A program made the position numbers and the translations under genes. 64,000 nt of DNA from Derxia lacustris (GTDB lineage: Bacteria > Pseudomonadota > Gammaproteobacteria > Burkholderiales > Burkholderiaceae_E), in assembly GCF_002105195.1 (NCBI RefSeq), contig NZ_MUHU01000010.1, positions 62,001-126,000 on the forward strand, read 5' to 3'. The notes beneath the pieces were generated by a model. The model did no database searches, was not told where the DNA came from, and saw nothing but the letters and a program-made list of their open reading frames with translations. Positions 48,611 through 58,260 of the stretch are shown one piece after another (within the stretch, counting starts at the first letter, position 1; each line of letters opens with the position of its first letter).

Positions 48611-50512
48611 ATGACCTCGCAACCGCGCCGCATTGCCGGCTTTGCGCTTCGTGGCCTCGCGGCCGCCATTGCCCTCGGCCTCGCCGCCGGCGCCTCGGCC
48701 GCCGGCAAGCCGGTGACCTGGGACGACATCGCCAACGACCAGTCCAGCACCGGCGACGTGCTCCAGTACGGCCTCGGCGTGAAGGCCCAGCGCTACAGCC
48801 CGCTCAAGAAGCTCAATCCGGCCACGGTGAAGAACCTGGTGCCGGCCTGGAGCTTCAGCTTCGGCGGCGAAAAGCAGCGCGGCCAGGAAGGCCAGGCCAT
48901 CGTCCACGACGGCACGGTCTACGTGACCGCGTCCTACTCGCGCTTCTATGCGCTCGACGCGCGCACCGGCCAGAAGAAGTGGGAATACGAGCACCGCCTG
49001 CCCGACGACATCCGGCCCTGCTGCGACGTGGTGAACCGCGGTCCGGCCATCTACGGCAACAAGGTGTTCTTCGGCACGCTCGATGCCGGCATCGTCGCGC
49101 TCGACAAGGACACCGGGAAGGTGGTCTGGAAGGAGAAGTTCGAGGACCACAAGATCGGCTACACCATGACCGGCGCGCCGACGCTGGTGAAGGACAGGAC
49201 CACCGGCCGCGTGCTGCTCATCCACGGCAGCTCGGGCGACGAATTCGGCGTGGTCGGCCGGCTGTATGCGCGCGACCCGGACACCGGCGACGAGGTCTGG
49301 ATGCGGCCCTTCGTCGAGGGCCACATCGGCCGGCTCAACGGCAAGGACAGCACGCCCACGGGCAACCCCAAGGCGCCGTCCTGGCCCGACGATGCCAGCT
49401 CGCCGACCGGCAAGGTCGAGGCCTGGAGCCACGGCGGCGGCGCGCCCTGGCAGTCGGCATCGTTCGACATCGAGAACAACATGGTGGTGATCGGCGCCGG
49501 CAATCCGGCGCCGTGGAACGGCTGGAAGCGGACCAAGCCCGGCGACGATCCGCGCAACTGGGAAAGCCTGTTCACCTCGGGCCAGGCCTATGTGGATGCC
49601 GGCACCGGCGAGCTGAAGGGCTTCTATCAGCACACGCCCAACGACGCCTGGGACTTCTCGGGCAACAACGAAATCATCCTGTTCGAATACAAGGATCCGA
49701 AGACCGGCAGGCAGGTGAAGGCCGGCGCGCATGCCGACCGCAACGGCTTCTTCTTTGTCACCGACCGCAGCAAGCTGGCCGATGGCTCGGGCTATCCCAA
49801 CAAGCCGACGGCGCTGATCGCCGCCTACCCCTTCGTCGACGGCATCAACTGGGCCAAGGGCTTCGACCTGAAGACCGGCAAGCCGATCGAGCCCGACGGC
49901 GCCGACTCGCTGCGCCCGCCGCTGCCCAAGGACGGCGCCGAAAAGGGCGAGGCCAAGTTCGTGTCGCCGCCCTTCCTGGGCGCCAAGAACTGGAATCCGA
50001 TGTCCTACAGCCCCGACACCGGCCTGTTCTACATCGCCGGCAACGAGTGGGCCGAGGACTACTGGACCGAGAACCTCACCTACAAGGCCGGCTCGGCCTA
50101 TCTGGGCCAGGGCTTCCGCATCAAGAAGCTGTTCGAGGACCACGTCGGCGTGATCGAGGCACTCGACCCGGTCACCGGCAAGGTGGCGTGGAAGGTGAAG
50201 GAGAAGTTCCCGATGTGGTCGGGCACGCTCACCACGGCCGGCGGGCTGGTGTTCACCGGCACCGGCGATGGCTTCGTCAAGGCGCTCGACGCCAGGACGG
50301 GCAAGGAGCTGTGGAAGTTCCAGACCGGCGCCGGCATCGTCGCCGCGCCGATCACCTGGGAACAAGACGGCGAGCAGTACGTCGGCATCCACTCGGGCTA
50401 TGGCGGCGCGGTGCCGCTGTGGGGCGGCGACATGGCGGCGCTGACCAAGCAGTTGCAGCAGGGCGGCTCGTACTGGGTCTTCAAGCTGCCGAAGGACGCG
50501 GCGAGCCGGTGA
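48611..50512 (+). CDS. exaA: PQQ-dependent alcohol dehydrogenase (ExaA/PedE type)
   Basis: The 633-residue periplasmic quinoprotein oxidises primary alcohols, passing electrons to cytochrome c. It has a signal peptide (residues 1-30), the vicinal disulfide Cys137-Cys138 (RPCCD), metal ligands Glu211 (GDEFG) and Asn298 (GNPAPWN), and catalytic Asp348 in NDAWDFSGNNE. Two residues on, Ser350 occupies the position that is Asp in lanthanide enzymes (XoxF, PedH), so calcium is predicted. The tryptophan-docking repeats of the eight-bladed propeller are visible (for example GKELWKFQTG). Its TGA overlaps the GTG of the next gene. Confidence 0.94.
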   Translation: MTSQPRRIAGFALRGLAAAIALGLAAGASAAGKPVTWDDIANDQSSTGDVLQYGLGVKAQRYSPLKKLNPATVKNLVPAWSFSFGGEKQRGQEGQAIVHDGTVYVTASYSRFYALDARTGQKKWEYEHRLPDDIRPCCDVVNRGPAIYGNKVFFGTLDAGIVALDKDTGKVVWKEKFEDHKIGYTMTGAPTLVKDRTTGRVLLIHGSSGDEFGVVGRLYARDPDTGDEVWMRPFVEGHIGRLNGKDSTPTGNPKAPSWPDDASSPTGKVEAWSHGGGAPWQSASFDIENNMVVIGAGNPAPWNGWKRTKPGDDPRNWESLFTSGQAYVDAGTGELKGFYQHTPNDAWDFSGNNEIILFEYKDPKTGRQVKAGAHADRNGFFFVTDRSKLADGSGYPNKPTALIAAYPFVDGINWAKGFDLKTGKPIEPDGADSLRPPLPKDGAEKGEAKFVSPPFLGAKNWNPMSYSPDTGLFYIAGNEWAEDYWTENLTYKAGSAYLGQGFRIKKLFEDHVGVIEALDPVTGKVAWKVKEKFPMWSGTLTTAGGLVFTGTGDGFVKALDARTGKELWKFQTGAGIVAAPITWEQDGEQYVGIHSGYGGAVPLWGGDMAALTKQLQQGGSYWVFKLPKDAASR

Positions 50513-51108
50513 ACGCAACCGCCCTGCTTGCGCGGGCGGCCGGGCTGCTCGCGCTGACGGCCGCGGCCGCCGGCGCTCAGACCCGGCCGGCGCCCGAAGC
50601 CGAGGCCCGGCCGCTGGTCGTGATCGGCGACTGCCATCTGTGGCCGCATGCCCAGTGCGCCGGCGCCGATCTGCGCCATGCCGATCTGTCGGCGCTCGAC
50701 CTGGCCGGCGCCGACCTGAGCGGCGCGCGGCTGGTGCGCGCCGATCTGCGCTTTGCCAACCTGGCCGGCGCCAATCTCGACGGTGCCGACCTGACGGCGG
50801 CGCGGCTCGAAGGCGCCAATCTGTCGGGCACCTCGCTGCGTGGCGCGCGGCTGGCCGGCGCCAATCTGGAGCTGGCGCGCGCCTTTCGCGCCGACTTCAC
50901 CGGCGCCGATCTGCATGCCGCCAATCTGGAGGCGGTGCGCGCGCATTACGCCTGGTTCGTCGGCGCCGACCTGCGCGATACCGATTTGCAGGAGGCCAAG
51001 TTCAACGCGGCCAATCTGGCGCGGGCCCGGCTGACGGGGGCGCGGCTGCGCTTCACCATCTTTCCCGATGCGTTTACCGAAGACTGCGAGGGCTGCCCGC
51101 ATGACTGA
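50509..51108 (+). CDS. Exported pentapeptide-repeat protein
   Basis: The 199-residue product starts at GTG (overlapping the exaA stop as GTGA) and has a signal peptide ending near AAAAGAQ. After a Cys-containing segment (DCHLWPHAQC) comes a run of about 25 pentapeptide repeats A(D/N)Lxx, such as GADLS, GANLD and AANLE, which form a right-handed quadrilateral helix. The C-terminus CEGCPHD has a CxxC pair. Four Cys suggest disulfides. Its end overlaps the cytochrome gene, so it is coupled on both sides and probably acts with the periplasmic alcohol-oxidation chain. No function is known. Confidence 0.85.
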   Translation: MNATALLARAAGLLALTAAAAGAQTRPAPEAEARPLVVIGDCHLWPHAQCAGADLRHADLSALDLAGADLSGARLVRADLRFANLAGANLDGADLTAARLEGANLSGTSLRGARLAGANLELARAFRADFTGADLHAANLEAVRAHYAWFVGADLRDTDLQEAKFNAANLARARLTGARLRFTIFPDAFTEDCEGCPHD

Positions 51109-51511
51109 TCGCCTGCGCATCCGCATTGCGCTGCTGCTGGCGCTGGCCGGCGGCGCCCTGCCCGCGCTCGCGCGCGACGACATACCGGGCAATCCGCTGC
51201 GCGGCCAGCCGGCCGCCATCGAGGCCGGTCAGGCGCTGTTCAACGCCAATTGCGCGCGCTGTCATGGCGCCGATGCCGTGGCCTTTCCGGCCGGCGGCCC
51301 CGATCTGCGCCGGCTCGATGCCTATTGCCGCCGCATCGAGCCCGGCCCGCTGCGCGAGCTGTGCCGGCGCGACAACGACGCCTACTTCCTCGGCTCGGTG
51401 CTGCGCGGCAAGACGCGCGTCGGCGTCGAGCACATGCCGGCCTGGGACGGCGTGCTGGCGCGCGACGAGATCTGGTCGATCCGCAGCTGGCTGGAGACGC
51501 GCATGCGCTGA
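51101..51511 (+). CDS. Periplasmic mono-haem cytochrome c (electron acceptor for the alcohol dehydrogenase)
   Basis: The 136-residue product has a signal peptide, the haem motif CARCH (Cys51, Cys54, His55) and the probable axial Met112 in VEHMPAW. An additional Cys pair (76 and 88) is likely a disulfide. The DIPGNPLRGQPAAIEAGQALF start is like cytochrome c550/ExaB and PedF, the partners of quinoprotein ethanol dehydrogenases. ATG 51101 overlaps the end of the pentapeptide gene. Confidence 0.9.
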   Translation: MTDRLRIRIALLLALAGGALPALARDDIPGNPLRGQPAAIEAGQALFNANCARCHGADAVAFPAGGPDLRRLDAYCRRIEPGPLRELCRRDNDAYFLGSVLRGKTRVGVEHMPAWDGVLARDEIWSIRSWLETRMR

Positions 51512-51522
51512 ACGAGTGCAGC

Positions 51523-51542
51523 CCGTTGCCGGCAGGCAACGG
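51523..51542 (+). repeat. Hairpin upstream of the lanmodulin-like gene
   Basis: CCGTTGCC-GGCA-GGCAACGG forms a perfect 8-base stem with a 4-base loop just after the cytochrome stop codon. It lacks a T-run; it may be a processing site or attenuator between the cytochrome and the EF-hand gene. Confidence 0.6.
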
Positions 51543-51555
51543 CGGCGCAGCGAGC

Positions 51556-51569
51556 GCAAGCGCGCTTGC
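51556..51569. promoter_or_regulatory. 14-base palindrome upstream of the lanmodulin-like gene
   Basis: GCAAGCGCGCTTGC is a perfect palindrome 67 bases before the ATG at 51637. It could be an operator for the EF-hand gene, possibly independent of the exaA operon. Confidence 0.45.
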
Positions 51570-51636
51570 AACAGGCTTTTCGGCGCGGCGCGCATTGCGG
51601 CATGGTTCGGGTGCAAACCCTCACAGGAGAACCCAC

Positions 51637-52044
51637 ATGCCGCATTTCCTTCCGCTGCGCCGCGTCGTCGCCGGCCTGACCCTGGCCGGTGTCGCCACCC
51701 TCGCCCATGCCGCGCCGTCGGCGCTGCTCAAGGCGCTCGATCCGGACAACGACGGCACCGTCAGCCTCGCCGAGGCCCAGACCGCCGCCAAGGCCCGCTT
51801 CGCCGCGCTCAATCCCGACAACGACGGCACGCTCGACGCCAAGGAACTCAAGCCGGCCAAGGTCACGCCGGCCGAGCTCAAGGCCGTGAATGCCGACAAC
51901 GACGGCACGCTCGACGAAGCCGAATACCTCGCGCTGGTCGAGGCGCGCTTCAAGGCCGCCGATCCCGACAACGACGGCACGCTCGATGCCGCCGAGTTCA
52001 AGACCAAGGCCGGCAAGGCGCTCGCCGCGCTGCTGGTCAAGTAA
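51637..52044 (+). CDS. lanM: Lanmodulin-like periplasmic EF-hand protein
   Basis: The 135-residue product has a signal peptide (cut after TLAHA, residue 25) and four EF-hand loops at 35-46, 59-70, 85-96 and 109-120 (DPDNDGTVSLAE, NPDNDGTLDAKE, NADNDGTLDEAE, DPDNDGTLDAAE). Pro in loop position 2 of three loops, the 12-residue spacing between loops 1-2 and 3-4, and the YLALVEARFKAA helix match lanmodulin, the picomolar lanthanide-binding protein. Differences are Ser for Asp at position 9 of loop 1, Ala for Pro in loop 3 and one additional residue between loops 2 and 3. An AGGAGA site precedes the ATG. It is 125 bases after the cytochrome gene. Confidence 0.85.
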   Translation: MPHFLPLRRVVAGLTLAGVATLAHAAPSALLKALDPDNDGTVSLAEAQTAAKARFAALNPDNDGTLDAKELKPAKVTPAELKAVNADNDGTLDEAEYLALVEARFKAADPDNDGTLDAAEFKTKAGKALAALLVK

Positions 52045-52049
52045 GCCGC

Positions 52050-52090
52050 GCGACCGCACTGGCGTGAAACCCTCACGCCGGCGCGGTCGC
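52050..52090 (+). terminator. Nested hairpin after the lanmodulin-like gene
   Basis: The outer arms GCGACCGC/GCGGTCGC enclose a perfect inner stem GGCGTGA-AACCC-TCACGCC. It starts six bases after the stop codon. There is no clear T-run, so it may be a weak or factor-assisted terminator or an mRNA-protecting stem. Confidence 0.6.
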
Positions 52091-52154
52091 CAGCCGGGGG
52101 CGGCTCGGGCTAACTTCCTGCTTTGCATGACTCACCCTCAGCACAAGCAGGCCC

Positions 52155-53419
<1,265 letters not shown>

Positions 53420-53423
<4 letters not shown>

Positions 53424-54745
53424 GCCATGAACTTGCCCACAGCCAGCATGCAGCGCAGCAGCAGCACATGCCGGCCGGCCTCGCTGCGCTGGACCGCGCG
53501 GTCGAGGAGCTGCGCGCGCCAGCGACGATCCGGGCGCGCTGCAACAACATCCTCAAGGCGGTGCAGGCTGGCCGCTCCGAGTTCTTCCGCGTGGACGAAA
53601 GCCGGCTCGACGCGGCCGCCGACGTGGTGGCCGAGGTCACGCGCGCCAGCTATCCGGCGCTCGACGTGCCGTATCACAGCCGCTGGCGGCACTTTGGCGC
53701 CGGCGGCGTCGACCGCGAGGCGGCCTTCGACGCGGCGTTTGCAACCCGATTCGCCAAGGCTGGCGGCACGCTCGATTCGCCCGAATTCGCCGCCGCGCGC
53801 GCCCGCGCCGCCATCGATCTGGCGCTGGTCAGCGTGCTGCTCGATGCCGGCGCCGGGCCGCAATGGCGCTGGGTCGAGTCGCGCGCCGACGGGCATTCGG
53901 CCAGCTTCAACCGCTCCGAGGGGCTGGGCGTGGCGAGCTTTCACGCCTTCATGAGCGGCGCCTTCTCGGCCACCGCCGGCGATCCGCTGCGCGTGGATGC
54001 CGAGGCGCTGCAACGGCTCGACGCCAGCAAGCTCGGCGCGCTGTTCCAGGCCAGCGAGGCCAATCCGCTGGTCGGCGTGGACGGCCGCGCGCTGCTGCTG
54101 CGTCGGCTCGGCAAGACGATTGCCGCGCGGCCCGAGCTGTTCGGCAAGCCGGCGCGGCCGGGCAATCTGTTCGATGCGCTGCTCGCGCAATCGGGTCAGG
54201 CGCCGGTGCGCGCGCGCGATGTGCTCGGGCTGCTGCTCGACGGTCTGGCGCCGATCTGGCCGTCGCACCAGAAGCTGGCCGACCAGCCGCTCGGCGATTG
54301 CTGGCGCCATCCGCTCGCGGGTGGCAGCGGTCTCGGCGCCGGCTGGGTGCCGATCCACAAGCTGTCGCAATGGCTGAGCTATTCGCTGCTGGAGCCGATC
54401 CTGCGCGCCGGCGTACAGGTGATCGGCATCGACGAGCTGACCGCGCTGGCCGAGTACCGCAACGGCGGCCTGCTGATCGACAGCGGCGTGATCGTGCCGC
54501 TCACGCGCCAGGTCACCGACAAGGCCTGGACGCCCGGCGACACCGTCGTCATCGAATGGCGCGCGCTGACCATCGCGCTGATGGACCCGCTCGCCGACCG
54601 GGTACGCGCCAAGCTCGGCAAGCCCGAGATGCCGCTCGCCGCCATCCTCGAAGGCGGCAGCTGGGCCGCCGGCCGCGTGCTTGCCGGCAAGCTGCGCGGC
54701 GGCGATCCGCCGATGAAGGTGGTGAGCGACGGCACCGTGTTCTGA
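53420..54745 (+). CDS. urc4: URC4/DUF1688 family protein
   Basis: The 441-residue protein is the DUF1688/URC4 family, genetically needed for uracil breakdown by the URC route but of unknown catalytic role. Typical segments are RCNNILKAVQAGRSEFFRVD, PYHSRWRHF, WVPIHKLSQWLSYSLLEPI and NGGLLIDSGVIVPL. It has no signal peptide. It is coupled by ATGA to the gene before it and 39 bases from upp. Confidence 0.9.
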
Positions 54746-54784
54746 ACCACCGCAACCCAACAACGACTCCCGAGCGCCCCAACG

Positions 54785-55428
<644 letters not shown>

Positions 55429-55429
<1 letters not shown>

Positions 55430-56745
55430 TGCTCGATCTCCTCGTCACCGGCGCCACGCTGCCCGACGGCCGGACCGGCATCGACATCGCAGTCGCCGAC
55501 GGCCGCATCGTCGACGTGGCGCCAGCCATCCAGGCGCAGGCGGCCCGGGTCATCGACGCCGCCGGCCTGCTCGTCACGCCGCCCTTCGTCGACGCCCATT
55601 TCCACATGGACGCGACGCTCTCCTACGGCCTGCCGCGCGTGAATGCGAGCGGCACCCTGCTCGAAGGCATTGCGCTGTGGGGCGAACTCAAGCCGGTGCT
55701 CACCGAGGAAGCCATCGCCGAACGGGCGCTCGCCTATTGCGACTGGGCCATCGCGCGCGGCCTGCTCGCGATCCGCACCCATGTCGATGTCTGCGATCCG
55801 CGCCTGCTGGCAGTGCGCGCCCTGCTCGACGTGAAGAAGCGCGTCGCGCCCTGGCTCGATCTGCAACTGGTCGCCTTTCCGCAGGACGGCGTGCTGCGCT
55901 ATTCGCCGGCGCGCGACGACCCGGGCTGCAAGCTCAGCGCGCTGCAACTGCTCGAACAGGCGCTCGACCTCGGCGTGGACGTGGTCGGCGGCATTCCGCA
56001 TTTCGAACGCACGATGGCCGACGGCGCCGAATCGGTCCGGCTGCTGTGCGAGCTGGCGGCGGCGCGCGGCCTGCGCGTCGACATGCATTGCGACGAGTCC
56101 GACGATCCGCTGTCACGCCACATCGAGACGCTGGCCTTCCACACCCAGCGGCTCGGGCTGCACGGCCGCGTGACCGGCTCGCATCTCACGTCCATGCATT
56201 CGATGGACAACTACTACGCGAGCAAGCTGATCCCGCTGATCGCCGAATCGGGCGTGAACGCGGTCGCCAATCCGCTCATCAACATCACGCTGCAAGGCCG
56301 CCAAGACAGCTATCCAAAACGGCGCGGCATGACCCGCGTGCCCGAGCTGATGGCCGCCGGCGTCACCGTCGCCTTCGGCCACGACTGCGTGATGGACCCG
56401 TGGTACTCGCTCGGCTCGGGCGACATGCTGGAGGTGGCGCAGATGGGCCTGCACGTTGCGCAAATGACGTCGCAGGACGCGATGCGTGCCTGCTTCGCCG
56501 CCGTGACGCAGAATCCGGCCCGCATCCTCGGGCTCGACGGCTACGGTCTCGCGCCCGGCTGCCATGCCGACTTCGTGCTGCTGCAAGCGCGCGACGCCGT
56601 CGAGGCGATCCGGCTGCGCGCGACCCGGCTTGCCGTGGTGCGGCGCGGCCAGATCGTCGCCTCGGCGGCGCCGGCCGTCTCGACGCTGACGTTGGATGGC
56701 AAGCAGCGTGCTATCGACTTCCTGCGCAGCCCGCCGGGCTGCTGA
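55429..56745 (+). CDS. Cytosine deaminase-like amidohydrolase
   Basis: The 438-residue protein is a metal-dependent amidohydrolase with the FVDAHFHMD metal motif, a further His in RTHVDVC, the MHCDESDDP Glu region, GSHLTSMHSM and the FGHDCVMDPW Asp. It is closest to cytosine deaminase (CodA) and related isoguanine/creatinine deaminases. Placement next to upp and the URC genes supports cytosine to uracil conversion. The start ATG 55429 overlaps upp by one base. Confidence 0.88.
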
Positions 56746-56785
56746 AGGCCGTTTTCTGTCTCGTTTCCGACCGCGTTGACCCCGG

Positions 56786-58126
56786 ATGTCCAGAATGTTC
56801 CTGCGCATGAAGCGCCTCAATGCCGTGCGTGCCTCGCGTCCCATCGGCGCCTTTCCCAACCAGCCGGTCAAGCCCACCGACCTGTTGCGCGCCATGCTCG
56901 ACATGGCGATCAACGCCGCCCAGCCGTCGCGCTGCCTGCCGCCCTATCTGCCGACCGAGCTGCCCAAGGGCCGCTTCATCGTCATCGGCGCCGGCAAGGC
57001 CGCCGCCTCGATGGCCAAGGCGGTCGAAGAAAACTGGCCCGGCGAGGTCGAGGGTCTGGTCATCACGCGCTACGGCTATGCCCAGCCCTGCGACCGCATC
57101 GACGTGGTCGAGGCCGGCCATCCGGTGCCTGACGATGCCGGCCGCGAAGCCGCGCAACGCATGCTCAAGCTGGTCAGCAATCTCACGCCCGACGACGTGG
57201 TGCTGTGCCTGATTTCGGGCGGCGGCTCGGCGCTGCTGACCGCGCCGCTCGAAGGCATCACGCTCAAGCACAAGCAGGAACTGAGTCGCGCGCTGCTGGC
57301 CTCGGGCGCGAGCATTTCGGAGATGAACTGCGTGCGGCGCCATCTGTCGGCGCTCAAGGGCGGCCGGCTGGCGCTGGCCTGCGCGCCGGCCAAGGTCATC
57401 AACCTGCTCATCTCCGACGTGCCCGGCGACGATCCGATCGACATCGCCTCCGGTCCGACGGTGCCCGATCCGACCACCTGCGCCGACGCGATCGGCATCG
57501 TCAAGCGCTACGGCATCCGGCTGCCGCAGCCGGTGTGGAAGGTGCTGGAGACCGGCCGCGGCGAAAGCATCAAGCCCGGCGATCCGCGTCTGCCGCAGAT
57601 CGAGACCCACATCATCGCGAGGCCGCAAACCTCGCTCGAAGCCGCCGCCGACTTGGCGCGCGCCGCCGGCGTCACGCCGGTGATCCTCGGCGACAGCATC
57701 GAGGGCGAGGCGCGCGAAGTCGGCAAGGCGATGGCCGGCATCGCGCTGCAAGTGGTGCGCTACGGCCAGCCGGTGGTGAAGCCCTGCGTGCTGCTCTCCA
57801 GCGGCGAAACCACGGTGACGGTGCGCGGCGCCGGCAAGGGCGGGCGCAATGTGGAGTTTTTGCTGTCGCTCGGCATCGCGCTGAACGGCGTGCAGGGCGT
57901 GCATGCGCTGGCCGCCGATACCGACGGCATCGACGGCGCGGGCAAGAGCGCCGGCGCGCTGCTGCGGCCGGGCACGCTGGCCAAGGCGCGCACGCTGGGC
58001 ATCGTGCCGCGCGATGCACTACATGCGAACGACGGGCATGGCTTCTTCGGCGCGGTCGGCGACTCGATCGTCACCGGGCCGACGATGACCAACGTGAACG
58101 ACTTCCGGGCGATTCTGGTCATCTGA
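56786..58126 (+). CDS. Glycerate 2-kinase (MOFRL family)
   Basis: The 446-residue enzyme phosphorylates glycerate to 2-phosphoglycerate. It has the N-terminal DUF4147 segment with FIVIGAGKAAASMAKAVEE, the GGGSALLTAP loop and the MOFRL C-terminal domain (LLSSGETTVTVRGAGKGGRNVEFLLSLG). The start is uncertain among ATG 56786, 56795 and 56807. Its relation to the pyrimidine genes before it is by position only; it fits with glcB as part of C2/C3 acid use. Confidence 0.9.
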   Translation: MSRMFLRMKRLNAVRASRPIGAFPNQPVKPTDLLRAMLDMAINAAQPSRCLPPYLPTELPKGRFIVIGAGKAAASMAKAVEENWPGEVEGLVITRYGYAQPCDRIDVVEAGHPVPDDAGREAAQRMLKLVSNLTPDDVVLCLISGGGSALLTAPLEGITLKHKQELSRALLASGASISEMNCVRRHLSALKGGRLALACAPAKVINLLISDVPGDDPIDIASGPTVPDPTTCADAIGIVKRYGIRLPQPVWKVLETGRGESIKPGDPRLPQIETHIIARPQTSLEAAADLARAAGVTPVILGDSIEGEAREVGKAMAGIALQVVRYGQPVVKPCVLLSSGETTVTVRGAGKGGRNVEFLLSLGIALNGVQGVHALAADTDGIDGAGKSAGALLRPGTLAKARTLGIVPRDALHANDGHGFFGAVGDSIVTGPTMTNVNDFRAILVI

Positions 58127-58260
58127 GCCGGCCTGCCGCCGCCGCCCGGATCGGAAGCCGGCTGCGGTGGCGCAAGCGCAAGCCGACTGCTCACCCGAAT
58201 GCGCACCGAGGTTTGCAGCGCGCGCGTTAAGCTGGCCGACTTTCCACAGCCGACCGACCC

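Noticed and set aside
48611..50512. Assignment of the dehydrogenase as lanthanide-dependent XoxF
   Set aside because: The +2 residue after the catalytic Asp is Ser, and the overall sequence is ExaA/PedE-like, so the lanthanide type is not supported despite the neighbouring lanmodulin-like gene.
51637..52044. Repetitive DxDxDG coding sequence read as a DNA repeat array or CRISPR
   Set aside because: The repeats are imperfect, irregularly spaced and in frame; they encode EF-hands. No CRISPR array was seen anywhere in the window.
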